From Zygnema circumcarinatum (taxonomy: Eukaryota; Streptophyta; Zygnematophyceae; Zygnematales; Zygnemataceae): a stretch of DNA of 64,000 bases. Below are positions 1-9,970 of the stretch, one piece after another. The translations under genes and the position numbers were made by a program. Location: assembly GCA_037447605.1 (NCBI GenBank), contig CM074805.1, positions 3,175,970 to 3,239,969 of the forward strand. The letters run 5' to 3'. A model generated the notes under the pieces. The model saw only the letters and a program-made list of their open reading frames with translations. It searched no databases and was not told the DNA's origin. Every line of letters starts with the position of its first letter. Within the stretch, counting starts at the first letter, position 1.

Positions 1-127
1 GAGGGGAAGGGGAAGGGAAGGGGAAGAGGAGGGGAATGGGAGGGAAGGGGAGGGGAAGGGGAAGGGAAGGGGAGGGAAAGGGGAGAAGAAGGGGAGGGGA
101 AGGGGAGGGGAAGGGGAGGGGAAGGGG
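1..127. repeat. polypurine G-rich tandem repeat (GGGGAAGG-like)
   Basis: The plus strand is almost pure purine, an irregular array of GGGGAAGG, GGGAAGG and GGGGAGG units. Runs of three to five guanines at short spacing could form G-quadruplex or triplex DNA. The Gly/Arg/Glu-rich reading frame across it is only the repeat translated. The array is cut by the window start. Confidence 0.9.
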
Positions 128-800
128 GGTGTGCGGGACAAAACTGCTTTGCATGACTTGGTTGCTAGCTAGACCTGCAGTGGCCTTTCTTTTAGGTTTA
201 GGAAATCATGCTAACTGACTGTTCCAAAAAAAAGTTGCCTTCTTATGAATTGAAGTCAATCCTGCAGTATTAACATAAAGGGACCATTTGGTTCGTCCTT
301 GGCTCCTTTCTTTCAATTTTTTTATTTGCGTTAGCCGTACCTGAATTACTTTCGTCGCAAAGAAAAGCTTATCGTTTGGAATAATGTGCAAGTTTAGGCT
401 CTCCACGGAGAGGCCGAATCTGTGCTGCCCCACAGTCTCCAAAAGCACCGGCTGCATCCACCCACATGGTCAAAGTAAAGTAAGCAAAAGTTGCATTAGG
501 GAATACATTCTTTCCGCTTTAAAGCAATTTCGGCCGAATGACCAATGGCAAAGCCACAAAGAAAATAAGCATAGCTGAGTAAGGGGCCTTTGGGAATAGC
601 AGTGGCAAAACAGCATGCTGAAAGCTGAAGTCATTTTCTCTTTTCCTCTAAAGGGTCACTTGATACTCTCAAAGTCAAGAAGGGCTTTAGTAGTTCACCT
701 GCCCAATTCGATGAGTTGTCGGAATCCCCTTCATTGACTTGAGGATGGTCGACAGCAAGCAACAGAAGTTTGGAAGCATTTCAATCACTCCATGATAGAA

Positions 801-849
801 GGTTAGGGTTAGGGTTAGGGTTAGGGTTAGGGTTAGGGTTAGGGTTAGG
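801..849 (+). repeat. TTAGGG telomere-type repeat array (interstitial)
   Basis: Almost eight perfect head-to-tail TTAGGG units lie inside ordinary sequence on both sides, so this is an interstitial array and not a chromosome end. A different array with TTTAGGG-like units lies in the PIF1 gene at 61466-61540. Confidence 0.9.
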
Positions 850-1182
850 AAGCTGAAAGGCTTCTTTTTCTGCCTGGGGAGGGGAGGAGAGCAGAAAGAA
901 AGAATTATGGGCAAAAGGACAGTTCATGTTCGAAAGGTTTTAACTTTTACACACTTTTCGGAATAAGGAGAGGACAAGATCTGGCTGGTTTGCAAAACCA
1001 ACATGAGCATGAACATACCAAAAAAGTGCTGCAAAAAACCGGGCAGGCAGAGAGCCATCCATACAACAGGAAAAGACAAACACTTCCATTTTTATGAAAG
1101 AAACAAAATTGAGGACAACGCTCATAAACCAACGCGACGACTGCACAACACTTTCTGCGAGCGCTTTATTGCAGTCTCATTG

Positions 1183-1209
1183 AAAAAAAAAAAAAAAAAA
1201 AAAAAAAAA
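1183..1209 (+). repeat. A27 homopolymer
   Basis: An uninterrupted run of 27 adenines. It could be a microsatellite or the tail of an old retroposed sequence, but nothing upstream looks like a processed gene copy. Confidence 0.85.
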
Positions 1210-1443
1210 TGCTGGTCAGCCAGTTCCATGTTTAGCTACACTCTTGAACTGCACTTTGAAATTGAGCAACGATGGAAACTGCAAACATAGTGATGTTGCA
1301 GCAAAACAATCGCACTCAATCTCCCAAAGTCTGAGCAAACTAAACTGAAACTAAACCTGAAGCTGACATAGACCCCGACTAATGAAGGAATGCAAAAGTG
1401 CAAACACTGTACATCAAAATGCAAAATTGACGTGAAACTAAAA

Positions 1444-2570
1444 CTAAAACTGATGCTGAATCTTCCCATTCGCTTTGGAGCTTTCGAAAGGCGTCTCTTT
1501 TGCTCGCCACATATTGTACGCCTCCAAACAATTTCTCTTGAATTCCTCCGCAGTCTTCAGCTTCGCTGACTCAACCATTGCTTTAAACTCTCAAGGACAG
1601 AGCGGACACTTGAGGTTGCGGCCATCCTTAGATGGCAAAAAGACCCCTCTCGGGTCACTCCACATGGGATGAAGTGGTTTCACCGGAGTTTTCAGCGGTT
1701 TCGGGGCAAGTCCAAATTCACGTGCCAGCCCGAGAAACGATTCCTCTCGCGATCCCAATCATTCAACCTTTCACGAATAGAAGCTAATTCAGCTATTTCT
1801 TGCCATTCTTTTTCCTGCTTCATTCTCCAAGAGGAGAAGCTTTGCGGAATGGGACTTGGCAAATTTACTGCCATTCGCCTTTCCCCCTCCCGAGTACTAC
1901 TGTGGCGGCGGCTGAATTGCGGCTCACGGAACGCCAGTTGGCTCGCACTGAACATTGACGAGTCACGTAAGATGGACTGCCTGCCACGAAATGGCGGCTC
2001 AGGCTCAGGCTCATACAGCCTGGACTGCCTGGTATTAAATGGCGGGTGAGGCTGATAGAACGGCGAGTAATATGCAGGATCTGTCTTCACGGTCGGGGGA
2101 ACCTGTATTGCCAACAAGAGACAACAAGCGCCACATTAGTCCAGCATATGCATACCAACCCAAAAAACTCATCCATACCAAAGTAAGCACCAAGGCAACG
2201 AACTTTTTGATGCTAACAACCCTAAAAACAAAAGGCTTGAAAGCTTTATAAGGTGAGCAGGTCATACCCGGCGAGAATTGGCTAACTCCTTTGCGAACTC
2301 CTTGTGCAGCCAATCCACAACGGAAAGGTATGTCTTTCCGACTTCTTTGGCGCCCACACCCAGCCAGAACCAAGCCGTGTACAGCAAGCTGTATCCAAGA
2401 TTTTCCATGACGACCAACCATGGAACACTGCAAAAATCGAAGACAAGGTCTTCAAGCTGCAGGCGGGCCGCTACAGCAGCCTTCAACCCGGTGCTTAGCG
2501 CCGCTGCGAGCAGTTGCATCGCTTGCAGCCAGAAGGCGCAGAAAGCAGCTGCAGCCTTCTGCACGGCCAT
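1444..2570 (-). pseudogene. unrecognised gene with hydrophobic N-terminus and CxxC, broken by a frameshift and an in-frame TGA
   Basis: Exon 1 (2570 down to 2268, 101 codons) starts MAVQKAAAAF. It encodes a hydrophobic region with likely membrane helices (Leu/Ala-rich residues about 5-35, then a Trp/Tyr-rich stretch near 50-75). It ends at a GTATGA donor. After the acceptor at 2103-2104, exon 2 continues in phase with a Pro/Arg/Glu-rich region and a charged helix ending around NDWDRERNR. Near 1733 the fluent coding text moves by one frame (FLGLAREFGLAPKPLKTP), runs to KCPLCP, meets an in-frame TGA at 1591-1593, then resumes as EFKAMVESAKLKTAEEFKRN and stops at 1444. Without the shift the frame stops at 1692. 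I do not recognise the family. Either the gene is decayed or two base errors are present; an extra intron hiding one lesion is also possible. Confidence 0.5.
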
Positions 2571-2578
2571 GGATGAGC

Positions 2579-2627
2579 AGGAGAGAGAGAGCAAGAGTGA
2601 GAGTGGGAGAGAGAGCGAGAGAGAGTA
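2579..2627 (+). repeat. GA-rich microsatellite
   Basis: Mostly GAGA units lying just upstream of the minus-strand start at 2570, so the transcript strand is CT-rich. CT/GA tracts near transcription starts are common in green plants; a promoter role here is inference. Confidence 0.75.
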
Positions 2628-2734
2628 GGTGAGGTGAGGGAGAAATGATGACCTGGGGCCGCGAGGCGTGGCCTTTAGGGTGGGTCCCGGGCAGCCCTGA
2701 AATGGTTTTAGCTGCCCTTGGCGCGACGTAAGCG

Positions 2735-2960
2735 TCCGCGATTGGGCGATCACCGTTAGGGCAGCTCAATGTTCGCCGCGAGCTGCCCGGAGAGGAAAGG
2801 TGTGGCCCAAAATGGTGGGCCGCGCGTCTACCTCATCTCAAATCTTGGATAAACTGTACGGACAGACAGGTGGCGCCACCGCCTTGGGGGAATGGTCGCG
2901 TACGGTGCGCGTGACGTGACGTGACGCGCCGTAGGGGGGATGCACCTGGTCGTACTCACC
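2735..2960 (+). repeat. diverged direct repeat, copy A
   Basis: It shares order and many identical blocks with 3095-3335. Shared blocks include the GAGCTGCCCGGAG-AAAGGTGTGGCC segment, GGTGGGCCGCGCG, and a distal GGGGGG-TGCA-CTGGTC block. It contains three overlapping TGACG motifs absent from copy B. Confidence 0.75.
2911..2926 (+). promoter_or_regulatory. triple TGACG motif (as-1/bZIP-like)
   Basis: TGACG occurs three times at 5-bp steps within GTGACGTGACGTGACG. TGACG is the core bound by plant TGA-type bZIP factors. It lies about 340 bp upstream of the minus-strand start at 2570. Function is inferred from the motif alone. Confidence 0.4.
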
Positions 2961-3074
2961 GCGAGGGAGGACCAGAAAACATTTCAGCTGCCCGGCCGAC
3001 GCTCGCCTAGTCGCGGACGGAAACGGCAGCCGAAAACATTTCAGGCCATGCGTTGGACGGGCCATGGGTTGGAT

Positions 3075-3096
3075 CAACCATTGGATCCAATGGTTG
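3075..3096. promoter_or_regulatory. perfect 22-bp palindrome with back-to-back CCAAT boxes
   Basis: Each half contains CAACCATTGG, giving an inverted ATTGG and a forward CCAAT around a central GGATCC. CCAAT is the NF-Y core. It lies between the two direct-repeat copies. No nearby gene start proves its use. Confidence 0.5.
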
Positions 3097-3335
3097 CGAT
3101 TGGGCGTGCGTCGTCCGCGCAGCTCAAGGTCAAGGTTGGCCGCGAGCTGCCCGGAGTGGAAAGGTGTGGCCGAAAAAGGTGGGCCGCGCGCCTACCTTAT
3201 CTTCATAAATCTGGATAATACGATTTCGACGGTCGATTATGAGCCACGTGTCCATTTGGTGGCTGACAAACTTCCATCGTCGGATCGCGGTTCGCGCACG
3301 CACTGAAGGGGGGCTGCATCTGGTCTTACTTGCGT
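3095..3335 (+). repeat. diverged direct repeat, copy B
   Basis: Second copy of the segment at 2735-2960, with numerous substitutions and small insertions. The two copies are about 360 bp apart, start to start, which suggests an old tandem duplication. Confidence 0.75.
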
Positions 3336-3687
3336 TATCCATAGTGGGCCATCTTTGATAATAGTATGGAAAATTTAAATTCCCGTTTTATTCAGTACAC
3401 ATGCAAAGTCTCAGGTACAGTCGAGCGTCGTAAGACGCCTTACGGAACTGTGGCAAAGAGCGGCAGACGTCTCTTCAAGGAGCCCCCGTCCCCTCTCCCG
3501 GAAACCACGACGGCTAGAGCGCGGACCTCGGGCTCAGGAGCTGACCAATCCTGTCGCCCCCTCGCACGTGCGACAGATGCTTGCCCGGCTTTTGGTTCGG
3601 CCGCTGGCCTCGGTGGGCGGCGCTCTGTGGGCGGGAGGAGGGGGCCGAGTGTAGGACGTCTTCGAGGCCCGGGCGGAGCCCGTGCAG

Positions 3688-4120
3688 ACGGGTGGGGGGA
3701 GGAGGGCGAGGAGGGGGGAGGGGAGGGGAGGGGAGGGGGAGGGGGAGGGGGAGGGGGAGGGGGAGGGGGAGGGGAGGAGGGGAGGGGAGGGGAGGGGAGG
3801 GGAGGAGGGAGGGGAGGGGGAGGGGGAGGGGGAGGGGGAGGGGGAGGGGGGAGGGGGAGGGGGAGGGGGAGGGGGAGGGGGAGGGGAGGGGAGGGGAGGG
3901 GGAGGGGAGGGGAGGGGGAGGGGGGAGGGGGAGGGGGAGGGGGAGGGGGAGGGGGAGGGGGAGGGGGAGGGGGAGGGGGGAGGGGGAGGGGGAGGGGAGG
4001 GGAGGGGGAGGGGGAGGGGGAGGGGGAGGGGGGAGGGGGAGGGGGAGGGGGAGGGGAGGAGGGGAGGGGGAGGGGGAGGGGAGGGGAGGGGAGGGGGAGG
4101 GAAAAGGAGGGAAAAGGAGG
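3688..4120 (+). repeat. long (GGGGGA)n/(GGGGA)n polypurine tract
   Basis: About 430 bp of almost pure G and A on the plus strand, built mainly of GGGGGA and GGGGA units with GGAGGA interruptions. It is strongly G-quadruplex prone. The long Gly/Arg frames on plus and Pro/Ser frames on minus are consequences of the repeat and not genes. Unit number may be unreliable in the assembly. Confidence 0.95.
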
Positions 4121-4468
4121 GGGAGGAGGGACGCTGCAGGGTCGCGGTGTACGTGTGGATGAAGTGTGTGAGTGGAACGGGGAACTTGCCACGTGAGTGG
4201 GGCCTCCATTTCCCTTTGAGTGGCTGCCATCACCTTACTGTAATACAAGCTGTGCACAATGTACAGATATGCTAAAAGAATGGCGGTTGTTTCTGACTTA
4301 AAGGATAATGTCATTCCGACCAGATTTCCAGTAACGTTGCAAACACTGAGCAGTCTGCAATGTCTCACACTACAAGTAGCTGCAACTGCATCATCATATA
4401 TACACTAGTCCGCGCCGAGGAGCTAGAGAAGCGCGTACGCTACAAGTATTCCCAAAAAATCTCCAAAA

Positions 4469-6523
4469 CTACACCATGCGGTTTCGCCTCACGATGATGT
4501 CTGTAATGTACTCCCGAGCCGGACCTGGAACGTTGAACTGTTCAAACTTCTGAAGAACGCTCTCGTGAGTAACTTGCCCATTCACACTGGCTAGTAACCT
4601 GTATCATCATCAATTGCATGCCAGCCGCGTGCATAAACAAAGCAAACACGGGTATTCAGTTTATATGAAAGTAAGAAAAATAAATGGAATTGACAAAGGT
4701 AGAGAGTGTAAACTCAGCCACAAAACGTCCCGTTTCTATCTGCATCTCCCCCCCAAAACGAGACGCAATCATGGACAGTACAGGTGTCCCTGAAGTGTGA
4801 AACAAAACATACCCATTTAGACAGGTGGTCATTTCACTGTCAATGAAGGCCTGCCGTTGGAGGCCCGCGGGGAAGAGCATAGGCAGCAGATCCGGGTGGT
4901 TTCTCAAGGAGAACTTCTGGTGATAACCTTCAGCGAGGAAAAACTGTTTTGCAAGAGCAATTCTTGTCCTTATCGTCTTCGGGGTAAGGCTTTGCATCCT
5001 GCTTGAAGCCAACCACAGTTCAGATATAAGTGCAACCGCTTTGGCAAAAAAAAACCCTCTTCTTTTGCTCACTTTCCCCTACCTTGTCTGCGTTCAAAGA
5101 CAAGAGTGAAAGGAGAAGAGGAGGGAGACAGAGTAGCATACAGCAAGCTTCACAGTCAAACCAAAGCTGGAGTCACCACACTCCCCAAATATACCTTTCT
5201 AAAGAAGCCTCAGCCTGCTTGCGTTGGTCTTCAGTATGTACTAAGATCAGAGATGCATATTGTTGACTAACAAAACCGCGAGTGGTCGGATCATGATTAT
5301 GCCAAAATATTTTTAAGAGGTCTTCAAATGATACAACTCGTGTATTGTACTCCAGCTGCACACACTCTAAATAAACATCGCATTCTCCCATCAGACATCG
5401 TCCAAGGGACTCTAAACGTCCTTGACGATATGTTTCTCTGAAAAAACATGTTGCCTCCGTGAATAAGTATCAACAAAGCAAAGGCTCTCAATAGAGATGG
5501 GACTATCAAGAATTTTAACTTCATGCAGTCAGCGAGCTACAGAATTGTGCTGCCGTTTGAAAAAGGACCCTCAATGGAAAGTTAAATGTTAGCCATGAAG
5601 TCATTGCTGTGACGAGGGATGTTCAGAATGATCACAGCCAAACGTACCATATAGCTTGGTAGTTTCATTGAAAAATTAATTTAGGAATTTTCGCATCGTC
5701 TATGAATTTGAATCCAAACCACAACCAAATGGTCTCGGTTTGACACCTTGTAAATTGTCAGAAGGCTGATTTGACAGCAAACATGTGTGGTGGGATCGCA
5801 CCTGTATGGTTGCCAACATAGTCGTAGTTAGGATCGCGTGAAGATCCTCCGGCATAGCCTACACTGCTCAAAGTACAAAAACAGGCAGAAGTTCCCTCAA
5901 CATTGGGGCAATTGGAAAACCTTCCAACAAAAATGGCATAAATCCGAAGGCACATAGAAAGGCTCTCAAGTACTTCTTGCAAAATGTTACAATTCGAATT
6001 CCAAAACCCAGCCCTGAAATCTTTACTCCAAACATTGAGCCAAAATATTTCGGATCTGAACAGCCATCCTGCTTCGGAATTTGCAGCGACGAGAGACCCA
6101 CCGAGTACGAATGACGCCCTCAGTGGCTCCAAATAAAGCATCGGGACTCCAAAAGCAGCCCATTCCAAAGGTCGCAGTTTCCACGTTCTCACCAAAAGCA
6201 ACCGGCTCTTCGTGGAACTCTGGAAACTCGCATGCAGGAGTCGCCATTACAGTTCCATGGAGCACTCCCTCCGTCCCACACTCACCCTCAGGTGTCCTCC
6301 CACTCGCATCTCCCACTTCTACTCCATGACTGCACCGGATTGCGCCTGGAAGGCTGCTTCCCGCAGCAGAAGACGAAAGCAAGATGCAAGGAAAACGAGA
6401 GAACGAAATATTCTTTCCCTGCCTTATATTTCTTCCACATTCAATCGTTACCTGCGTTCTCTGACGCAGGCGGAGTGCAGGCAGAGCGCAGACGGACGCT
6501 CGGCGGAGGGCGGCTGTCGCCAT
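4469..6523 (-). CDS. MSRA: peptide methionine sulfoxide reductase A
   Basis: It reduces S-methionine sulfoxide in proteins, normally with thioredoxin as electron donor. I resolve five exons in phase: 6523-6102, 5863-5802, 5366-5195, 4998-4813 and 4598-4469, giving 323 residues. The catalytic motif GMGCFWSPDALFG puts the nucleophile at Cys123. GYAGG follows across intron 1 (about 143-147), then GNHTECVQLEYN, FWHNHDPTT, QQYAS and FFLAEGYHQK, all hallmarks of the family. The chosen ATG (6523) gives an Ala/Arg/Ser-rich leader of about 95 residues that could be a plastid or mitochondrial presequence; MATPACEFPEF (residue 93) is a shorter alternative. A Cys in EMTTCLNG near the C-terminus is a candidate resolving cysteine. 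The C-terminal extension beyond YHQK is longer than in bacterial MsrA. It diverges from the thioredoxin gene at 7342. Confidence 0.93.
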
Positions 6524-6680
6524 AGCTTCGGCAGTGCGAGGTCGACCGCCAACCAGCAAACCACGCTCTGTGCGCGAAGGTAAGGTTTCGAGGTTCGCTG
6601 ACGTCAGCTTCACGGTTGTGGCGGTACGGACGGAGGGGGAGGGAGCGGCGCAGATGCCGCCGAGTGGGATGGGCACGGCC

Positions 6681-6755
6681 CGCATGGGGCATGGGGCCAT
6701 GGGGCATGGCCGCATGGGGCATGGGGCCATGGGGCATGGCCGCATGGGGCATGGA
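6681..6755 (+). repeat. 30-bp minisatellite, 2.5 copies
   Basis: The GC-rich unit of GGGGCAT and GGGGCCAT blocks repeats exactly at 6681-6710 and 6711-6740, with a half copy following. It lies 160-230 bp upstream of the MSRA start codon, so it may be in the promoter or 5' UTR. Without a stop it extends the MSRA frame upstream as MRPCPMAPCP repeats, but I consider that noncoding. Confidence 0.9.
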
Positions 6756-6883
6756 GGGACGGATGGGTCTCAGGATGGCGACTGGCGAGGCCAACAGCAT
6801 GGAGAACCACGAGGAATGAATGGGTCCCAGAGGACTTCAGGCTAAATAAGAAATAAGCGCTGAGCTGAAATTTGCTTGTAGGC

Positions 6884-6909
6884 CAACAACAACAACAACA
6901 ACAACAACA
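6884..6909 (+). repeat. (CAA)n microsatellite
   Basis: About eight and a half CAA units between the MSRA and thioredoxin genes. CAA repeats occur as translational enhancers in some plant leaders, but no transcript evidence is available here. Confidence 0.85.
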
Positions 6910-7048
6910 CGGCTCTAGAAGCAGCCGCGAAGGTCGCCCATGTGCGGCACGTCGCGCGGAAGGGAGATGGACGGCCACCGGACGGTTCCCAACGACCAGG
7001 GTCCGCCCAAGGAGCCTGAAGCGAGGCAACGCCGCCGGATGGGTGACG

Positions 7049-7239
7049 GTACTCCATTGAGGTACTTCACAGTACTCCATTGACCGTACCACAAACCAAT
7101 CGGAGTTTGCCACGTCAGAACAGATTACACGTGGCACACTTGTCACCCTCTCATATGCTAACACTTGTCATCACTGCACGTGATGATGCCAGCGTGGAAG
7201 TACGGCAGGAATTTTTCGAGGACCGTACCTGTACCGTAC
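7049..7239. promoter_or_regulatory. GTAC cluster between MSRA and thioredoxin genes
   Basis: The palindromic tetramer GTAC occurs eight times in 191 bp (7049, 7062, 7072, 7086, 7200, 7225, 7231, 7236), where under one is expected by chance. GTACTCCATTGA is repeated exactly at 7049 and 7072. GTAC is the core of SBP-domain (SPL/CRR1) sites in green plants. Control of either divergent gene is inference. Confidence 0.45.
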
Positions 7240-7341
7240 CAAAAAATTGGAGGGCAGCAGGGCGTGCGCGAGGGGCGAGGCTGCTGGCTGGGTGCGCCTC
7301 TGTGTGCGGGTGCCTTCTCGCTTACTTGCAGGCAGGGACCT

Positions 7342-8753
7342 ATGGCGGGGGCAAGCTCTCTCGCTCCTGCCTCGTCTCTTCTGCGCTCCGCATCCGGCAC
7401 GGGTTCGAACTCAGAGCAATATATTTTTCGGAAGAAAATTGGTGTTATTGTAAATCTCTCATCTTATGGAGACGAGCTTCGTTCTCTGCGAAAAACTGTG
7501 CAGATAAGAAGAACTTGGGGTTGTACTGATTCTAGTAGAAGGTTGCTTTCTGTACTATGTTTGAGAGATCCGGAAGTAGAAAGACGGTTACCGAGCGCAG
7601 GTTTTGCAGGAACCTCTCTTTGGAAAAGTGAGCGATTGGCCCAACTTTGTGCTGCCATTAAAATTAACCGCAGCCGAGTGGTCGAGTCTGATTCCACGTC
7701 AGATGGTGAAGACGATCTCGAAGATCTGTGTCCTGTAGGATGCGTACGTGAAATTTTTTCTCGCGAAGAGCTTGATCAAGCCATCGCTCACACTGTGGAA
7801 CGGAACGTCCTGCTGGTTGTGGACTTCTTTAAGACGGCATGTGGCAGCTGCAAGTATATTGAACGCGGATTCATGAAACTCTGCAAAGGCGAGGCCGAAG
7901 CGAACCATCCAGTGATTTTCTTGAAACATAATGTCAGTATTCCACAAACTTGCCTGACGTCCGTCTTTTTTGAAATTCAGGCAGTTGAAGTAAAGATGAA
8001 TTCCTTCGTCTTATGTTTTGAAGCTGCAATGCCGTCACCACTGACATGCAAGCTTGCTGCACGTGATGTTTGGAGAGTTGAATATGGCTCTCCTCAGAGG
8101 AATACTTTTTCATCCCCAAAAATCTTATTCACTTTTGGATAAGATTCCTTCCACACAAGTGGTGCACAGTCACAGCCAATCAACTAGGCAGACCTTGATA
8201 ATGTCCCTAGATTCAGGGTGGAATCACTAGCTGGAGAAAGTCCTTGAAGTCAGGAGTACTTGATGTGTATGAGCGATTTAAATTCTTTGGTTGGACGATG
8301 CTATCTTGTTTCTGGGAGTCAGATGTCTCTGTGTGCGACCAGGTTTGTTAAACCTTAACTCTGGGTTCTTAAACGTCTAGGAAGAGATTTTTAAGATTTC
8401 AAAGGCCTGTTGGTTACTGACAGCTTTAGTGCTTTCAACTTGAACAGGTGATGGATGAGTATGACGAGCAATCGGAGATAGCTGAGGATTTTCGGATCAA
8501 GGTAATAAAGAAGTGCTTCTTATCACCTTTAACAGGCGTCGATGTAAGCTTGTCTCCGAGCCATGGAAGCACATTTGGTTTTGTTCAAGTGATTGTGATT
8601 GAGATTTTGTTGTTTCTGCAGGTTGTTCCACTTTTTCATTTTTATCGAGATGGTCGCTTGGTGGATTCATTCCCGACTAGAGAAAAAAGTAAGATTTTGG
8701 AAGCCATAATGAAGTACTCCAGCTTAGACTATGTCGCAGCTCCGCCAGGATAG
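7342..8753 (+). CDS. ACHT-like (atypical Cys/His-rich) thioredoxin, probably plastid-targeted
   Basis: Three exons in phase (7342-7932, 8448-8501, 8622-8753) give 258 residues. The thioredoxin fold is clear from residue about 135: VLLVVDFFKTACGSCKYIE with redox Cys167 and Cys170, then HPVIFLKHNV, an acidic DEYDEQSEIAEDF helix, and FRIKVVPLFHFYRDG with the cis-proline. The usual WCGPC is replaced by ACGSC, as in the atypical plant ACHT/Lilium group, which it also resembles in HFYRDG and in its long N-terminus. The first ~25 residues (MAGASSLAPASSLLRSASG) look like a plastid transit peptide, which is why I chose this ATG. It is a plausible electron donor for the divergent MsrA, though no interaction can be seen in the sequence. 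Confidence 0.85.
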
Positions 8754-8794
8754 TAGTCAAATAAGTTGGTCCCAACAGTGTGCATCCGTGAGCC

Positions 8795-8800
8795 AATAAA
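8795..8800 (+). terminator. possible polyadenylation signal of the thioredoxin gene
   Basis: AATAAA lies 42 bp after the stop codon. The match is canonical but a transcript end is needed to confirm it. Confidence 0.4.
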
Positions 8801-9970
8801 TCGTTTATTGTCTCTTCAGTGATTTTTGTATTGCTAACTTCTTTTTCAGCTGTGGGGAGTTTTTCCCTGAAGAGAAACAAGTATGGGTATAGGCCGAACA
8901 GCACTGCAAATAACTGCTTCATTCCTTCGAAGTTATCGCGATTGTGTCCACATATTTGAGTGCTTCAGTAGTCTGTAAAGTTTGCAGGGTGTGTGAATAG
9001 TTTGTACAGTACCTTGTAACTTTATATATATTGTGTATCTTGTGGCCTTTTGTGCGCTTGAGAACATGTACATTGATTCGAAGCTCTGGATTCAGTTGCT
9101 GCTTACGTTCTAGTTCTCAACTGGAATTCAAGATCCTGCTAACGTGTGCAAAGAAAGTATCTTGCATGCAGACCGTTTTGCGAATGGATGGCTGTTTCGT
9201 GAGAGTGCTTGAAACTTTCTTGGGCGAAGGTCGTCGGACGTGCTTTCTTCCTTTCTGGGACCTTAACTAGAGCTGCTCTCTCATTGTATGTCTGAATATT
9301 GTGTCCTCACCTCAAATCTTTGAATTTCAAGAGAGGGCCTTTATTCTAGTTGTCTTAATGTTGAGCTGAGAGTGTACACAGTTTTCCACATGGAAAAGTA
9401 TGCATGTATGCATGTATGTCCACACTAACGGCGGTGGAGCATGGATACGTCTGCATGAAACATCCCAGAACACAGAGAACAGGATGCGATGGAAGTGTCG
9501 TGATGCACCAGAAATTTCTTCGACATTGCATGGAATCGAGACCTCGTGTTGTACAAAATGCTTTCGTATATATATGTAACAGTCCATCCAACTATAGAAA
9601 GGAAAATGGCCAATACTATATGTATTTCTGCATCTTCAAAATCAGTGTTGGTGGTCTATGACTAGAGTTGCCTAGAACATGTGTGAAACAGTGGCTGAAA
9701 TGCGAACACAAATCTAGGTTTGCAGAGCATGCAACCAACTCTATCCCCAAACGAGACAACCCAGTCCACAACGTATTGAAAACGTTAAAACGAAAACAGA
9801 GCTGCGCGTCCAAAGAACCCTCCCCATCGCCACAAATGGACGCCGTCCTTGGAGTCCTGGTCCAGGACTGCGCCTGTTACCCTCGGTCGTTCGGACCCAC
9901 AAGCGCCCAAAAGCCCCCCCCCACTCCCCCCCCCTCCTTCCCCCTCCGGCCCGCCGTCGCCATGGCGCGG

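Larger units (their letters stand above)
128..1443. other. intergenic stretch with no supported gene
   Basis: Moderately AT-rich sequence with only short open frames that show no recognisable domain. It contains a TTAGGG array (801-849) and a 27-base A run (1183-1209), listed separately. I see no convincing exon. Confidence 0.6.
2571..4468. other. intergenic region dominated by repeats and promoter-like motifs
   Basis: No exon is supported here. The stretch holds a GA microsatellite, a diverged direct repeat with TGACG and CCAAT motifs, and a 430-bp G-rich tract, each listed separately. Open frames on both strands in 3440-4275 are translations of the G-rich tract. Confidence 0.7.

Noticed and set aside
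801-849. True chromosome end
   Set aside because: Only about eight units, with unique sequence on both sides and genes continuing inward.
1183-1209. Poly(A) tail of a retrogene
   Set aside because: The upstream 500 bp has no coding similarity that I can see and no target-site duplication was found.
1591-1593. TGA as a selenocysteine codon
   Set aside because: A nearby frameshift makes error or decay more likely. I know no selenoprotein of this kind and see no SECIS element by eye.
3366-4368. Several open frames of 190-280 codons on both strands, rich in Gly/Arg/Glu or Pro/Ser/Leu
   Set aside because: They are translations of the (GGGGGA)n tract. All frames are open because the repeat lacks stops. 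There is no domain or splice support.
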